Part shown: positions 19,234-28,225 of the stretch, piece by piece | How the letters are laid out: each line of letters starts with the position of its first letter | Position numbering within the stretch: the first letter of the stretch is position 1 | Assembly (NCBI GenBank): GCA_003228175.2 | Contig: QGNQ01000009.1 | Coordinates: forward strand, 1-64,000 | Direction of reading: 5' to 3' | Length of the DNA: 64,000 nucleotides | Source of the DNA: Chloroflexota bacterium | GTDB lineage: Bacteria; Chloroflexota; Dehalococcoidia; Bin125 | Made by a program: the position numbers and the translations under genes | The notes under the pieces: model-generated | Seen by the model: only the letters and a program-made list of their open reading frames with translations | Told to the model about the DNA's origin: nothing | Databases searched by the model: none

Positions 19234-19647
19234 CTAGGCCGGGTGGAACAGGGGGATCGCGACCTCGTCGTGGTCTTCCCACTCCAGCGCCACCCGCTGG
19301 CCCACACGGAGCTGCGCCACCGGGTCGTCCACGCCCACGACGTTGGAGAGGATGCGGAAGCCCTCGTCCAAGTCGATCAGCGCGACCGCGTAGGGCACCT
19401 TCTGTCCAAAGAACGGGTGTCGGCTGAGCTGCACCACGCTGAAGCTATAGATCTCGCCGGCGCCGGCGGAGACCTTCCAGCTGAGCGCGCTGCCCAGACA
19501 GGAGGTGCAGTGCCGCCGCGGGTAGAAGACCACCGCGTCGCAGTCGTCGCAGACCTGGAAGCGCAGTTCGTGCGATTTCGTGGCCTGCCAGAACGGCGCG
19601 GTGTCCGGGTCGGCAAGGCTGGGGAGCGGTCGGGTTGCGTCTGCCAT
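19234..19647 (-). CDS. Zn-ribbon/OB-fold (DUF35-type) acyl-CoA-associated protein
   Basis: FQVCDDCDAVVFYPRRHCTSCLG zinc ribbon; adjacent thiolase-like gene. Confidence 0.87.
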   Translation of the reverse strand: MADATRPLPSLADPDTAPFWQATKSHELRFQVCDDCDAVVFYPRRHCTSCLGSALSWKVSAGAGEIYSFSVVQLSRHPFFGQKVPYAVALIDLDEGFRILSNVVGVDDPVAQLRVGQRVALEWEDHDEVAIPLFHPA

Positions 19648-19659
19648 CGTCGTCTCTCC

Positions 19660-20847
19660 CTAGTCCCGTGCCAGCAGGATGGTGCCGCCGGAGTGCCGGC
19701 CGGCCAACTGGCCGCCGTTCCCGTGCGCGACGGCCAATTTCGCGCCCTCCACCTGCGACGTGGACTCGCCGCGCAACTGTCGCGCCGCCTCCAGCAGCAG
19801 GAAGATGCCACGCATACCGGGGTGGTTCGAGGATAGGCCGCCACCGTCCGTGTTCAGCGCCGGACCGTTGGGGTTGTCCCAGCGCAGCCGGCCCCCCTCC
19901 ACCCAGGCGCCGCCTTCGCCCTTGGCGCAGAAGCCCAGGTCCTCCAGCAGAATCATGACCGTGATCGAGAACGAGTCGTAGACCATCGCGATGTCAAGCT
20001 CGTCCGGGCGGATGCCCGCCTGACCGAAGGCGATCGGCGCCGATTGCGCGCCCGCGCTGGTCGTGATGTCGCCGCCACTCTGTTGGTATTGCGTGGCCTC
20101 ACCGGCGCCAATAATCCAGACCGGCGGCTTGGCGCAGGTGCGCGCCACCTCCGGTGACGCGATCACGACCGCACCGCCACCGTCCGAGACCATGCAGCAT
20201 TCCAGCAGGCGCAGCGGATCGGCGATCATCCGCGAGGACAGCACGTCATCAATCGTTGTCTCGCGGATGTTTTGGAAGAGCAGGTCCTCCATCGCCTTGA
20301 CCGCCTGCGGGTTGCGCATCGCGTGCGCGCGCGTCGCGGTGGAGATCTCCGCCAGCTGCGCGCTCGTTGTGCCGTACTGGTGCATGTGCCGCCGGGCCGC
20401 CATCGCGTACATCGATATCAGCGTCTGCCCCCAGGGGCCCTCCATGTTCGAGCCCGGGTCCGGCGAACCGCCGCCGACCGCCGTGCCCGTGTGTCGCGAC
20501 GCCGACGCCTGCGTGGAGCCGTAGGTCAGCAATCCGACCTTCGCCCGCCCGGCCGCGATGTCCGTGCGGGCGTGCGCCGCGTGGAACTCGTATGAGGAGC
20601 CACCCACGCCCGTCGTGTCGATCACGGTGGGGTGGATGCCGAAATACTCCGCCACGTTCAGGCCGCTAAAGCCGCCGCCCTCGCCCGCGTCGTAGAGCGC
20701 GTCCACGTCGGACCAGCCCAGTCCGGCGTCGGCCAGCGCCTTGGCGGCGCACTCGGCCTTGATTTGCAGCGGGCTGAGCCCGTCCACCTTGCGTTCGGGC
20801 AATTCGTAGATGCCGACGATGGCCGCGTCGCGCGACTGGGAAGCCAT
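19660..20847 (-). CDS. Thiolase-family (SCP-x/lipid-transfer-like) protein
   Basis: Thiolase fold with AKALADAGLGWSDVDALYDAGEGGG and C-terminal GNGGQLAGRHSGGTILLARD. Confidence 0.87.
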   Translation of the reverse strand: MASQSRDAAIVGIYELPERKVDGLSPLQIKAECAAKALADAGLGWSDVDALYDAGEGGGFSGLNVAEYFGIHPTVIDTTGVGGSSYEFHAAHARTDIAAGRAKVGLLTYGSTQASASRHTGTAVGGGSPDPGSNMEGPWGQTLISMYAMAARRHMHQYGTTSAQLAEISTATRAHAMRNPQAVKAMEDLLFQNIRETTIDDVLSSRMIADPLRLLECCMVSDGGGAVVIASPEVARTCAKPPVWIIGAGEATQYQQSGGDITTSAGAQSAPIAFGQAGIRPDELDIAMVYDSFSITVMILLEDLGFCAKGEGGAWVEGGRLRWDNPNGPALNTDGGGLSSNHPGMRGIFLLLEAARQLRGESTSQVEGAKLAVAHGNGGQLAGRHSGGTILLARD

Positions 20848-20965
20848 AGAGATCCTGTCTGCTAAGTCGTGTGCTGAGAAGTGGGACCGTGGGGGCCCGA
20901 GCCGTCGGCGAGTCTAACGGCTGCCGCCTGAGTGAGAAACCACCCCGCTGGACTTTCCTGCCAGA

Positions 20966-20991
20966 CGGGGCGTCCCAGAGAGGACGCCCCG
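20966..20991 (-). terminator. Candidate intrinsic terminator hairpin downstream of DUF885 gene
   Basis: Perfect 10-bp stem CGGGGCGTCC / GGACGCCCCG with 6-nt loop, 6 nt past the stop of the minus-strand gene. Confidence 0.55.
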
Positions 20992-20996
20992 CGCCG

Positions 20997-22676
20997 CTAC
21001 GACGCCGGCGCCGCCATCTCCCGCTCCAACTGTTCCAGCCCCATCGGCCCCAGCGCCAGCGCCCGGTCGTGGAAGGCCTTCAGCACGAAGCCATCGCCCG
21101 CCGCCGCGCGCGCGTTGTCGCGCGCCCGCAGCCAGGCCCGCTCGCCCACCTTGTAGCTGATCGCTTGCCCCGGCCAGCCCAAGTACCGATCGACCTCGCT
21201 CGCCAGCATGTCGTCGGGGAAGAAGCAGTGCTTGCGCAGAAACGGCAGTGCGAACGACGACTGCCACACCTCGCCCGGTTGATCCAACTCGTCCGCCGGG
21301 ATCGTCAGCCCCAGGTGCAGTCCGATATCCACCACCACGCGCGCCGCGCGCAGGCCCTGACTGCTCAGGTAGCCCAGGTAGTAGTCCGGGTTCTCCAGAT
21401 AGCCCAGCTCCGACATCAGCCGCTCGGCATACAACGCCCAACCCTCGATGTACCCGGAGGTGCCCGCCATCAAGCGCTGGTAGCGGGTCAGCGCCTCGCC
21501 CTGATAGCGCGTGATCGCGATCTGCAAGTGGTGACCGGGCACCCCCTCGTGGTAGGCCACCGAGAGCTCCGCCCAGAGCGGGAACCGCGTCCGACCGCCG
21601 GTGGGGTACCACGTGCGCCCCGGTCGAGAAAAATCCTCGCTGGGGCCCGTGTAGTACATCGCCAGCGCTCCGCCCGGTGGCGCGATCATCGCTTCCACGC
21701 TGCGCACCGGCTGCGGGATCGCGAAGTGCGTTTCGCCCAACTCCCCGATCGTGCGGTCCTGCACGTCCTGCATCCATTGCCGAAACGGCTCCTCGCCCTC
21801 AATCGCGCGCGCCGGGTCCGTGTCGAGCCGTTGCACCGCCTCCGCCAGGCTGCCGCCCGGCACGATCCGCGCCGCCGTCTTGGCCATCTCAGCCCGGATC
21901 CGACGCAGCTCCTCCCAGCCCCAGGCGTACGTCTCCTGCAAATCCAAGGCCAGGCCCGTGAACACCCGCGACCGCAACGCGTAGCGCTCTGCCCCCACCC
22001 CGTCCTCGGCGCTCGCGTGTGGCAGGTACGACGACTCCAGATACGCGGCCCAACCGTCGTAGGCGGCCGCCGCGGCCAGCGCTGCGTCCCGCAACCGCGT
22101 CGACAGCGCGCCCTCCCTCGGCGCTGCCGGCTTCGCGATCAGCGTCGCGAAGAAGCTGGGGCGCCCTCCCGCCGTGCCCGCCCAGGTGCGTGCCTGCTGG
22201 ACCGTCGCCCGCACCTGCCGCGTGGCCACGACACGCCCGTCCCCGCGTCCCGCCTCCAGCGAGGCCTGCATCCCCCGTAGCGCCTCCGGCACGCCCTCCA
22301 GCCGCGCCGCGATGTTCTCCCAGTCGCCCGCGCTTGCGACCGGCATCAGGTCGAACGCGCCGCGCAGCCGCTGCATCGGGGAGGCGATGATGTTGAGGTC
22401 CATCGAATGCTCCCCCGCCGCGTACAGCTCCGCACTCAGCAGTAGACGCTCCGCCATCACGTCACGCGCCAGCCGATCGCGTCCGGATTCCGCCGGGGCC
22501 GCGTTGAGTTCGCGCAGCGTCGACGCGTCCAGCGCCGCGCGCGCCTGCGCCCCGTCCGGGGAGTAGTCCGTCACCTCATGGTCGTGGCCGGGCACGCCCA
22601 TGCTGGTCGCCGCCAGCGGATCCAGGGCGGCCACGCGGTCCACATAGTCGTGCGCGATCTCGTGCAGGGTCGGCAT
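20997..22676 (-). CDS. DUF885 family protein
   Basis: Conserved AYHEGVPGHHLQIAI and PGQAISYKVGERAWLRARDNA motifs. Confidence 0.9.
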   Translation of the reverse strand: MPTLHEIAHDYVDRVAALDPLAATSMGVPGHDHEVTDYSPDGAQARAALDASTLRELNAAPAESGRDRLARDVMAERLLLSAELYAAGEHSMDLNIIASPMQRLRGAFDLMPVASAGDWENIAARLEGVPEALRGMQASLEAGRGDGRVVATRQVRATVQQARTWAGTAGGRPSFFATLIAKPAAPREGALSTRLRDAALAAAAAYDGWAAYLESSYLPHASAEDGVGAERYALRSRVFTGLALDLQETYAWGWEELRRIRAEMAKTAARIVPGGSLAEAVQRLDTDPARAIEGEEPFRQWMQDVQDRTIGELGETHFAIPQPVRSVEAMIAPPGGALAMYYTGPSEDFSRPGRTWYPTGGRTRFPLWAELSVAYHEGVPGHHLQIAITRYQGEALTRYQRLMAGTSGYIEGWALYAERLMSELGYLENPDYYLGYLSSQGLRAARVVVDIGLHLGLTIPADELDQPGEVWQSSFALPFLRKHCFFPDDMLASEVDRYLGWPGQAISYKVGERAWLRARDNARAAAGDGFVLKAFHDRALALGPMGLEQLEREMAAPAS

Positions 22677-22855
22677 AGCAGGACTCCTTCCGGAAACGAC
22701 CCTACTTGGCCCCGGCCGGCGGCTCAGTCGTCCGTCGAACCAAGCGCAGCCGCCCGCCGATCAGCCGCTTGCTGCACGACAGCCGCGCCCACCCAACCGC
22801 GCCCGCCTCAGCGACCCTCGATCCTCCTAGACTTCCCACGACGCAGGAGGCCCCG

Positions 22856-24061
22856 ATGCGACCCGCTTCGCCCGAAGAACGACGCCTCCTGCGCGACACC
22901 CTGCATCGCTTCGTTCGCCGCGAACTCTGGCAGCAGGAGAAACGGCTCGAGAGCAACGCCTTCGCCCTGCCCGCCGATGTCTCCGCGACGCTGTCCGCGA
23001 AGGTCGAATCGATGGGGCTCGCACTGCTGCGCGAGCCGGAGGCGCTGGGCGGCCCCCCGCTCGACGGCGCCACGCGCGCCCTACTCATCGAGGAGCTGTC
23101 GCAGCACCGCGCCGGCGTGCTCGCCCCCGGCTACGGACTCTTCGGCCCGGAAGTCCCGCCCGCGCTCTACGGCGCGACGCCCGAGCAGCAGCAGCGCTTC
23201 CTGCTGCCGCTCTTGCGCGGTCAGCGGCGTTGTTTCACCGCCCTGCACGAGCCGTGGGCGGACGCGGCGCAGGACGGCATCCGCATCCGCGCCCGTCGCA
23301 CCGCGGAGGGCTGGATGCTGGACGGCACCAAGCTCTTCGTCGCCGGGGCCGGGCCCAACGCCGGCGGCGCGGACTTCGGCGTCGTGCATGCGCGGGCCGA
23401 AAGCGAGACCGGCGAGCCGCTCGGCGCCGTGCGCTTGCTTGTCGAAACGACGCGCGTCGGGTTCCAGCGCTGGCGCCCATATCCCACGCTGGCTGTCGGG
23501 CGCGACACCCAGGAGCTGAATCTGAGCAACCTCCGCCTCCCGGCGGAGAACCAGCTCGCATCGAACGACGCGGCGACCGCGGCACACACACGGCACGACA
23601 TCTTCGTCGCCGCCCAACTGGCCGGGGTGGGGCGAGCGGCCCTCGCGATCATGCGCGCCCGCCTGCGAAGCGCCCCGATCGGTGGGAGCGCGGAGGCGGA
23701 TCGCTGGGCGCTTGCGGACTGCGACGTCGCCCTGTCTGCCGCCAGCGCGTTCACACAGGCCGTCGCCATCAGCGCCCCCTGGGCGGCCCAGGAGGCCTCT
23801 GACGAGGACACAGACGCGACGCGCGCACCCGCCGCCCCCTGGGGGGCCGAACAAGTCGCCGGGGCGCGCCTCGCGGTACAAGACGCGGCCGGCCGAGCCG
23901 TGGATGCCGCGATCACGGCCATGGGGCCCGCCGGCGTCAGCACGGACCTGCCGCTGGAACGCTGGTGGCGAGAGCTCCGCGTGATGCGTGAATCGGACGG
24001 CGGCCCGGCCCGATTGCGCGCCGCCACGGCCGATCGATTGCTGACGGACTTCGGCCCCTAA
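22856..24061 (+). CDS. Acyl-CoA dehydrogenase-like protein
   Basis: ACAD domain architecture, RIRARRTAEGWMLDGTKLFVAGAG; AGGAGG before ATG at 22856. Confidence 0.85.
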   Translation: MRPASPEERRLLRDTLHRFVRRELWQQEKRLESNAFALPADVSATLSAKVESMGLALLREPEALGGPPLDGATRALLIEELSQHRAGVLAPGYGLFGPEVPPALYGATPEQQQRFLLPLLRGQRRCFTALHEPWADAAQDGIRIRARRTAEGWMLDGTKLFVAGAGPNAGGADFGVVHARAESETGEPLGAVRLLVETTRVGFQRWRPYPTLAVGRDTQELNLSNLRLPAENQLASNDAATAAHTRHDIFVAAQLAGVGRAALAIMRARLRSAPIGGSAEADRWALADCDVALSAASAFTQAVAISAPWAAQEASDEDTDATRAPAAPWGAEQVAGARLAVQDAAGRAVDAAITAMGPAGVSTDLPLERWWRELRVMRESDGGPARLRAATADRLLTDFGP

Positions 24062-24175
24062 CCCTCCGCGTGACCCCGTCCGCGCCCCTGTCCGTCGCGC
24101 CACGCGGCCCGATGATCCTGTGAGCGCCGGCGACCGTCTCAGCCCCCGCCCGGCATCGCTCGGCAGGAGAGCTTC

Positions 24176-25303
24176 GTGGCGTTTCTTCCGGACCATGCGT
24201 CGATCAGTCCGTTGGGCGATCGCATCCAACGCGACGACCAGCGCCCGTCCTGCGCCCTGGACTGGGACACCCGCTGGAACCTGCGCATCGTTGATGCCAA
24301 CGCCGTCCACGGCGAGGGGCTGCCGCGCGGCGCCCTGCAGGCGATCGACGCGCCCCAGATGATCGATCTCAGCGCCGTCGGCGCGGACCTCCTGCCCAAC
24401 TCGCCCATCGCCCGCGTGCGGCACGGCGGCAAAGTCGCGGCCTTTCCCCTGCAAGTGCTCGCCTGGCATCGCGCCTGCAACGCGGAGCTGGGCGGCCAGC
24501 CGGTCCTGGTCCTGTTCTGCCCGCTCTCCGACCGTGTGGAGGCCTACAGCCGCACACTGAACGGCCAGGCCCTGCACTTCTCCGCCTCCGGTCTCGTGCA
24601 TCGCGGCGCGTCATTGTTCTACGACACGGAAACGCAGAGCCTCTGGCGGCTATTCGATGGCAAGTGCATCGTTGGCGAGTACGTCGGCGCGCAGTTGGAA
24701 CGCCTGCCCCTACTGCGCGGCTCTTGGAGCGAGTTCCAGCGCCAATACCCGCAAGCGCAAGCCCTCTCCCGCCAGACCGGCTTCCTGCGCGACTACGACC
24801 GCTCGCCCCTGCCCGATTACGACCGCGGCTCCGCCGCCGCCACGCTGCTCGATGCACCCGATCGCCGCTTGCCCGCGCTGGAACGCGTGATCGCCGTGCA
24901 GTCGCCCAACGAACTCACGGTCTACCCCATTGCCGCATTGGAGAATCGTCGCGTCTACGAAGACCAGCGGGGCGCCGATGCCTTCGTCGTCCTCTGGACG
25001 CCCGGCACCGTCTCGGTCCTGAATCACGAGGTTCTAGCCAACGCCCGCGATGTCGGCACCGCCGCCGCCTTCAAGCGCCCTGCCGTCAACGGGCGCTTGC
25101 TCTCGTTGCGCCCACACCCCACCGAGCCCCAGCAGTTCGTCGACGCCGAAACGCAGAGCAGCTGGAACGTCTTCGGCGCCGCCGTTGATGGGCCCTTGGC
25201 CGGCAAAGCCCTGCCCGCCGCCTCGTTCGAGACATCGTTCTGGTTCGCCCTGGCGGCCGCGCGGCCCCAGGCATCGCCCCAACCGCGCCTGCGCGCCGCC
25301 TAG
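24176..25303 (+). CDS. DUF3179 domain-containing protein
   Basis: CPLSDRVEAYSRTLNGQALHFSASGLVHRGASLFYDTETQSLWRLFDGKCIVGEYVG...GFLRDYDRSPLPDYD; GTG start. Confidence 0.85.
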   Translation: MAFLPDHASISPLGDRIQRDDQRPSCALDWDTRWNLRIVDANAVHGEGLPRGALQAIDAPQMIDLSAVGADLLPNSPIARVRHGGKVAAFPLQVLAWHRACNAELGGQPVLVLFCPLSDRVEAYSRTLNGQALHFSASGLVHRGASLFYDTETQSLWRLFDGKCIVGEYVGAQLERLPLLRGSWSEFQRQYPQAQALSRQTGFLRDYDRSPLPDYDRGSAAATLLDAPDRRLPALERVIAVQSPNELTVYPIAALENRRVYEDQRGADAFVVLWTPGTVSVLNHEVLANARDVGTAAAFKRPAVNGRLLSLRPHPTEPQQFVDAETQSSWNVFGAAVDGPLAGKALPAASFETSFWFALAAARPQASPQPRLRAA

Positions 25304-25349
25304 CAGCCCGCCTCCGGTCCCCACAACCCGCATCACGACGCCCGAGCGC

Positions 25350-25649
25350 TTAGGCCGCGCGGAGCTCGTCCAGCAGCCGCCCGGTATGACTCACCACCCG
25401 CGGCCACACCACGAACGTGAAGCTGGCCGCCGGGTCATCGTTGACCGCATCAAGCAGACGCTCGCCCGGCGAGAGATGCCGCATCGCGATGATCCGCGCC
25501 TGATCCTCGTGCAGCGGCGCGCCGCGCACCGTCAGGCTCAGCCGCGCGCCGCGGCGCCGCAGATCGACGCGGCGCCCGCCGACATCGATCGTCGTGTCGA
25601 AATCATCGGCGTCGTTGGGCTCCGGCCGTCGCGGCCCGGTCATCACCAT
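25350..25649 (-). CDS. Hypothetical protein (99 aa)
   Basis: ORF in a gap between plus-strand genes; no recognised motif. Confidence 0.45.
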   Translation of the reverse strand: MVMTGPRRPEPNDADDFDTTIDVGGRRVDLRRRGARLSLTVRGAPLHEDQARIIAMRHLSPGERLLDAVNDDPAASFTFVVWPRVVSHTGRLLDELRAA

Positions 25650-25768
25650 TGCGGCTCCCTCGGCGTTCAGCGTAGGCCGCGGCCACGCGACGCAACGTTG
25701 GGGCCCGCCCCGCTCCCGCGCGGGCGGCGTCCCATCCTCCGCTGGGACACGCCCGTAGACTGGCGACC

Positions 25769-26947
25769 ATGGAGCCCCGAACCGACGCCCAACGACGCCT
25801 CCTCGCCACGCTCGAGCCGCTGCTGCCCGCCTTCGCGCAGCGGTCGGCAGAGCTGGATCGCAGCGGCGGCTTCTTTTTCCAGAACTTCGCCGCGCTGCAG
25901 GCGACCGGCTACATGGCCGCTCCCCTGCCCGCCGAGTCGGGCGGCGGCGGTCACGGCCTCACCGACCTCGTTTATGCCCAGCGCGCGATCGCCCGGGCCG
26001 ACGGCTCGACCGCCTACGCCGTGGGCATGCACCTGATGACCGCCGGCCAGGAAGTCGCCGCCGCATCCTGGCCGCCGCACCTGCGCGAGCGCGTCTTCGC
26101 CGCCATCGTGCGTGACGGCGCCACCATCAACTCCGTCGTTACCGAGCCGGAACTCGGCTCGATCCAGGGAGGCGGCCTGCCCAGCTCCAGCTTCCGGCCC
26201 GATGGCGAGGGCCGCTGGCGACTCAACGGGCACAAGACGTTCTCCACGCTCTCGCCCGTGCTCAGCTTCTTCCTCACCGCCGCCAGCTTCCAGGACGGCA
26301 GCGGCGAAATGGGCCGCGCGATCATCCCGCGCGAGCGCGGTGGCATCCGCGTCGCGGAGACCTGGGACGCGCTGGGGCTGCGCGGCACCGGGTCGCACGA
26401 TGTCTACTTCGAAGACACCCCCGTCACCAGCGACGACTTTCTCGTCCGGCACCCGCCTGGCGCAGGCGGGCAGCCGCAGCACGATTTCGCCTGGTTCGCC
26501 CTGCTCGTCTCCGCCGCCAGCCTGGGCGTGGCGGAAGCCGCGCGCGACTACGCGGTGTACTTCGCACGCACCCGCCGGCCCACCGGACTCGGCGGCCCGA
26601 TCGCCCAGGTGCCCTACGTCCGCCACGAGATCGGCCGCATCGATGCGGACGTGATCACGGCCCAAGCGCTGCTCTTCGCGACGGCCGAAGCCTGGGACCG
26701 GGCCAACCAACAGGACAGCGACGCACGGGCCCGACTCGCGCCCCGCGTGGCCACCGCAAAGCTGCGTGTCACCGATCTGGCCGTCGCCATCGTGGACCGC
26801 TGTATGCGCGTCGTGGGAGGCGTCAGTTTGCAACGCAGCGAGCCCCTGGAGCGCTACTACCGCGATGTCCGTGGCCCCCTCGCCAATCCGCCCATCACCC
26901 CGCGCGGCCTGGAGATAATCGCCCAAGCAGCCTTGGACGATGACTAG
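25769..26947 (+). CDS. Acyl-CoA dehydrogenase family protein
   Basis: RWRLNGHKTFSTLSPVLSFFLTAASF..., RVVGGVSLQRSEPLERYYRDVRGPLANPP. Confidence 0.9.
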   Translation: MEPRTDAQRRLLATLEPLLPAFAQRSAELDRSGGFFFQNFAALQATGYMAAPLPAESGGGGHGLTDLVYAQRAIARADGSTAYAVGMHLMTAGQEVAAASWPPHLRERVFAAIVRDGATINSVVTEPELGSIQGGGLPSSSFRPDGEGRWRLNGHKTFSTLSPVLSFFLTAASFQDGSGEMGRAIIPRERGGIRVAETWDALGLRGTGSHDVYFEDTPVTSDDFLVRHPPGAGGQPQHDFAWFALLVSAASLGVAEAARDYAVYFARTRRPTGLGGPIAQVPYVRHEIGRIDADVITAQALLFATAEAWDRANQQDSDARARLAPRVATAKLRVTDLAVAIVDRCMRVVGGVSLQRSEPLERYYRDVRGPLANPPITPRGLEIIAQAALDDD

Positions 26948-27087
26948 CCTCTCGAACATTCCAAACGATCGTTATGCTGAGAATTGGCGGGGCCCAGGGC
27001 ACCGGTCTATGACACGGAGTCCGAGGCGGTCGGGCTCGTCGTAGTGTTCGCGAGAGAACCGTGGTTCGTGGGGAGGAGGGCGGCGCC

Positions 27088-28155
27088 GTGACAGGCCAGG
27101 ACAGCGTCCAGCAAACGAAGATCCGATTGACCGATCTCGCGACCTGCGGGGGTTGAGCGTCCAAGTATGGGCCGGAGGCCCTCGCGCAGGTCGTGCGCGC
27201 CCTGGGAAAGCAGTTTCCGGAGCATGAGCACCCAGAGCTCCTCGTTGGGCTGAACAAGGCCGACGATGCCGCCGTCTATCGCCTCAACGCGGAGCAGGCG
27301 ATCGTGCAGACGCTCGACTTCTTCGCCCCCACCGTCGACGACCCGTTCCAATACGGCGCGATCGCCGCAGCCAACGCCCTCAACGACATCTACGCGATGG
27401 GCGCCGACGTCCTCTTCGCCCTCAACATCGCCGCGTTTCCCGACGACCTGCCGGTCGAAATGCTGGCGGCGGTGCTGGAGGGCGGCGCAAGCAAAGTGCG
27501 CGAGGCGGGTGGCGCCATCGCCGGCGGCCACACGATCATCGATCGGGAGCCGAAGTACGGCCTCTGCGTCACCGGCCTCGTGCACCCCGACGCGATCCGC
27601 AGCAACGCCAGCGCACAACCGGGGGACGCGATCCTTCTCACGAAACCCCTCGGCACGGGTGTCCTGCTCAATGCCATTCGCGACGGCCACGCCTCAGACG
27701 CGGACGAAGCCTTCGCCGTCGCGCAGATGTCCGGCCTCAATAAGACGGCGGCCGAGGTTGCGCGCGACTACGACGTCCACGCCATGACGGACGTCACCGG
27801 CTTCGGCATCGCCGGGCACGGTGTCGAGGTCGCCACCAACAGCGAGGTCGCCGTGGAGCTGTCGCTGGCGGCGCTGCCCGCGATGCCCGGCCTGGAGCAA
27901 TACGTCGAGCTCGATATCGACACCGGCGGCCAGACCCGCAACCGCGAGTACTTCTCCACCCGCGTCTCCGCGACGCGAGAGTTCTCGCGGCTCGAAGACA
28001 CCCTGCTCTACGACCCCCAGACGGCGGGCGGGATGCTGATCACCCTGCCCGAGGCCGACGCCGCCCAGATCGCGACCCGGCTCAGCGACGCCGGCGTCCA
28101 AAACTGGCGCGTCGGCACGGTCAGGGAGGGGTCGGGGCTGCGCGTCATCGACTAA
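27088..28155 (+). CDS. selD: Selenide, water dikinase, probably selenocysteine-containing (in-frame TGA at 27154-27156 read as Sec)
   Basis: GTG start with GGAGGAGGG RBS; upstream frame reads MTGQDSVQQTKIRLTDLATCGG-U-ASKYGPEALAQVVRALGKQF..., joining the SelD body (AIAGGHTIIDREPKYGLCVTG, TDVTGFGIAGHG, LLYDPQTAGGML). The ORF track begins downstream at 27193 only because of the TGA. Confidence 0.88.
27157..27181 (+). promoter_or_regulatory. Candidate bacterial SECIS element
   Basis: Perfect GGGCC-GGA-GGCCC hairpin at 27169-27181; loop begins 17 nt after the UGA and starts with G. Confidence 0.6.
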
Positions 28156-28225
28156 CGCCCGATCGATTGGCTACGGCGCGTCGCCCCGGCGCGAACGCAA
28201 GCGCCCACACGACTAGCATTCCTGC

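Noticed and set aside
20945-20996. GGACTTTCCTGCC resembling the RNase P RNA core
   Set aside because: Spacer of about 150 nt is too short for rnpB and other conserved blocks are absent; it is a simple hairpin terminator region
20871-22280. 469-aa plus-strand ORF
   Set aside because: Antisense to the DUF885 gene; composition typical of a high-GC shadow frame
27007-27690. 227-aa minus-strand ORF over the selD start
   Set aside because: Antisense shadow; conflicts with the well-supported selD reading frame
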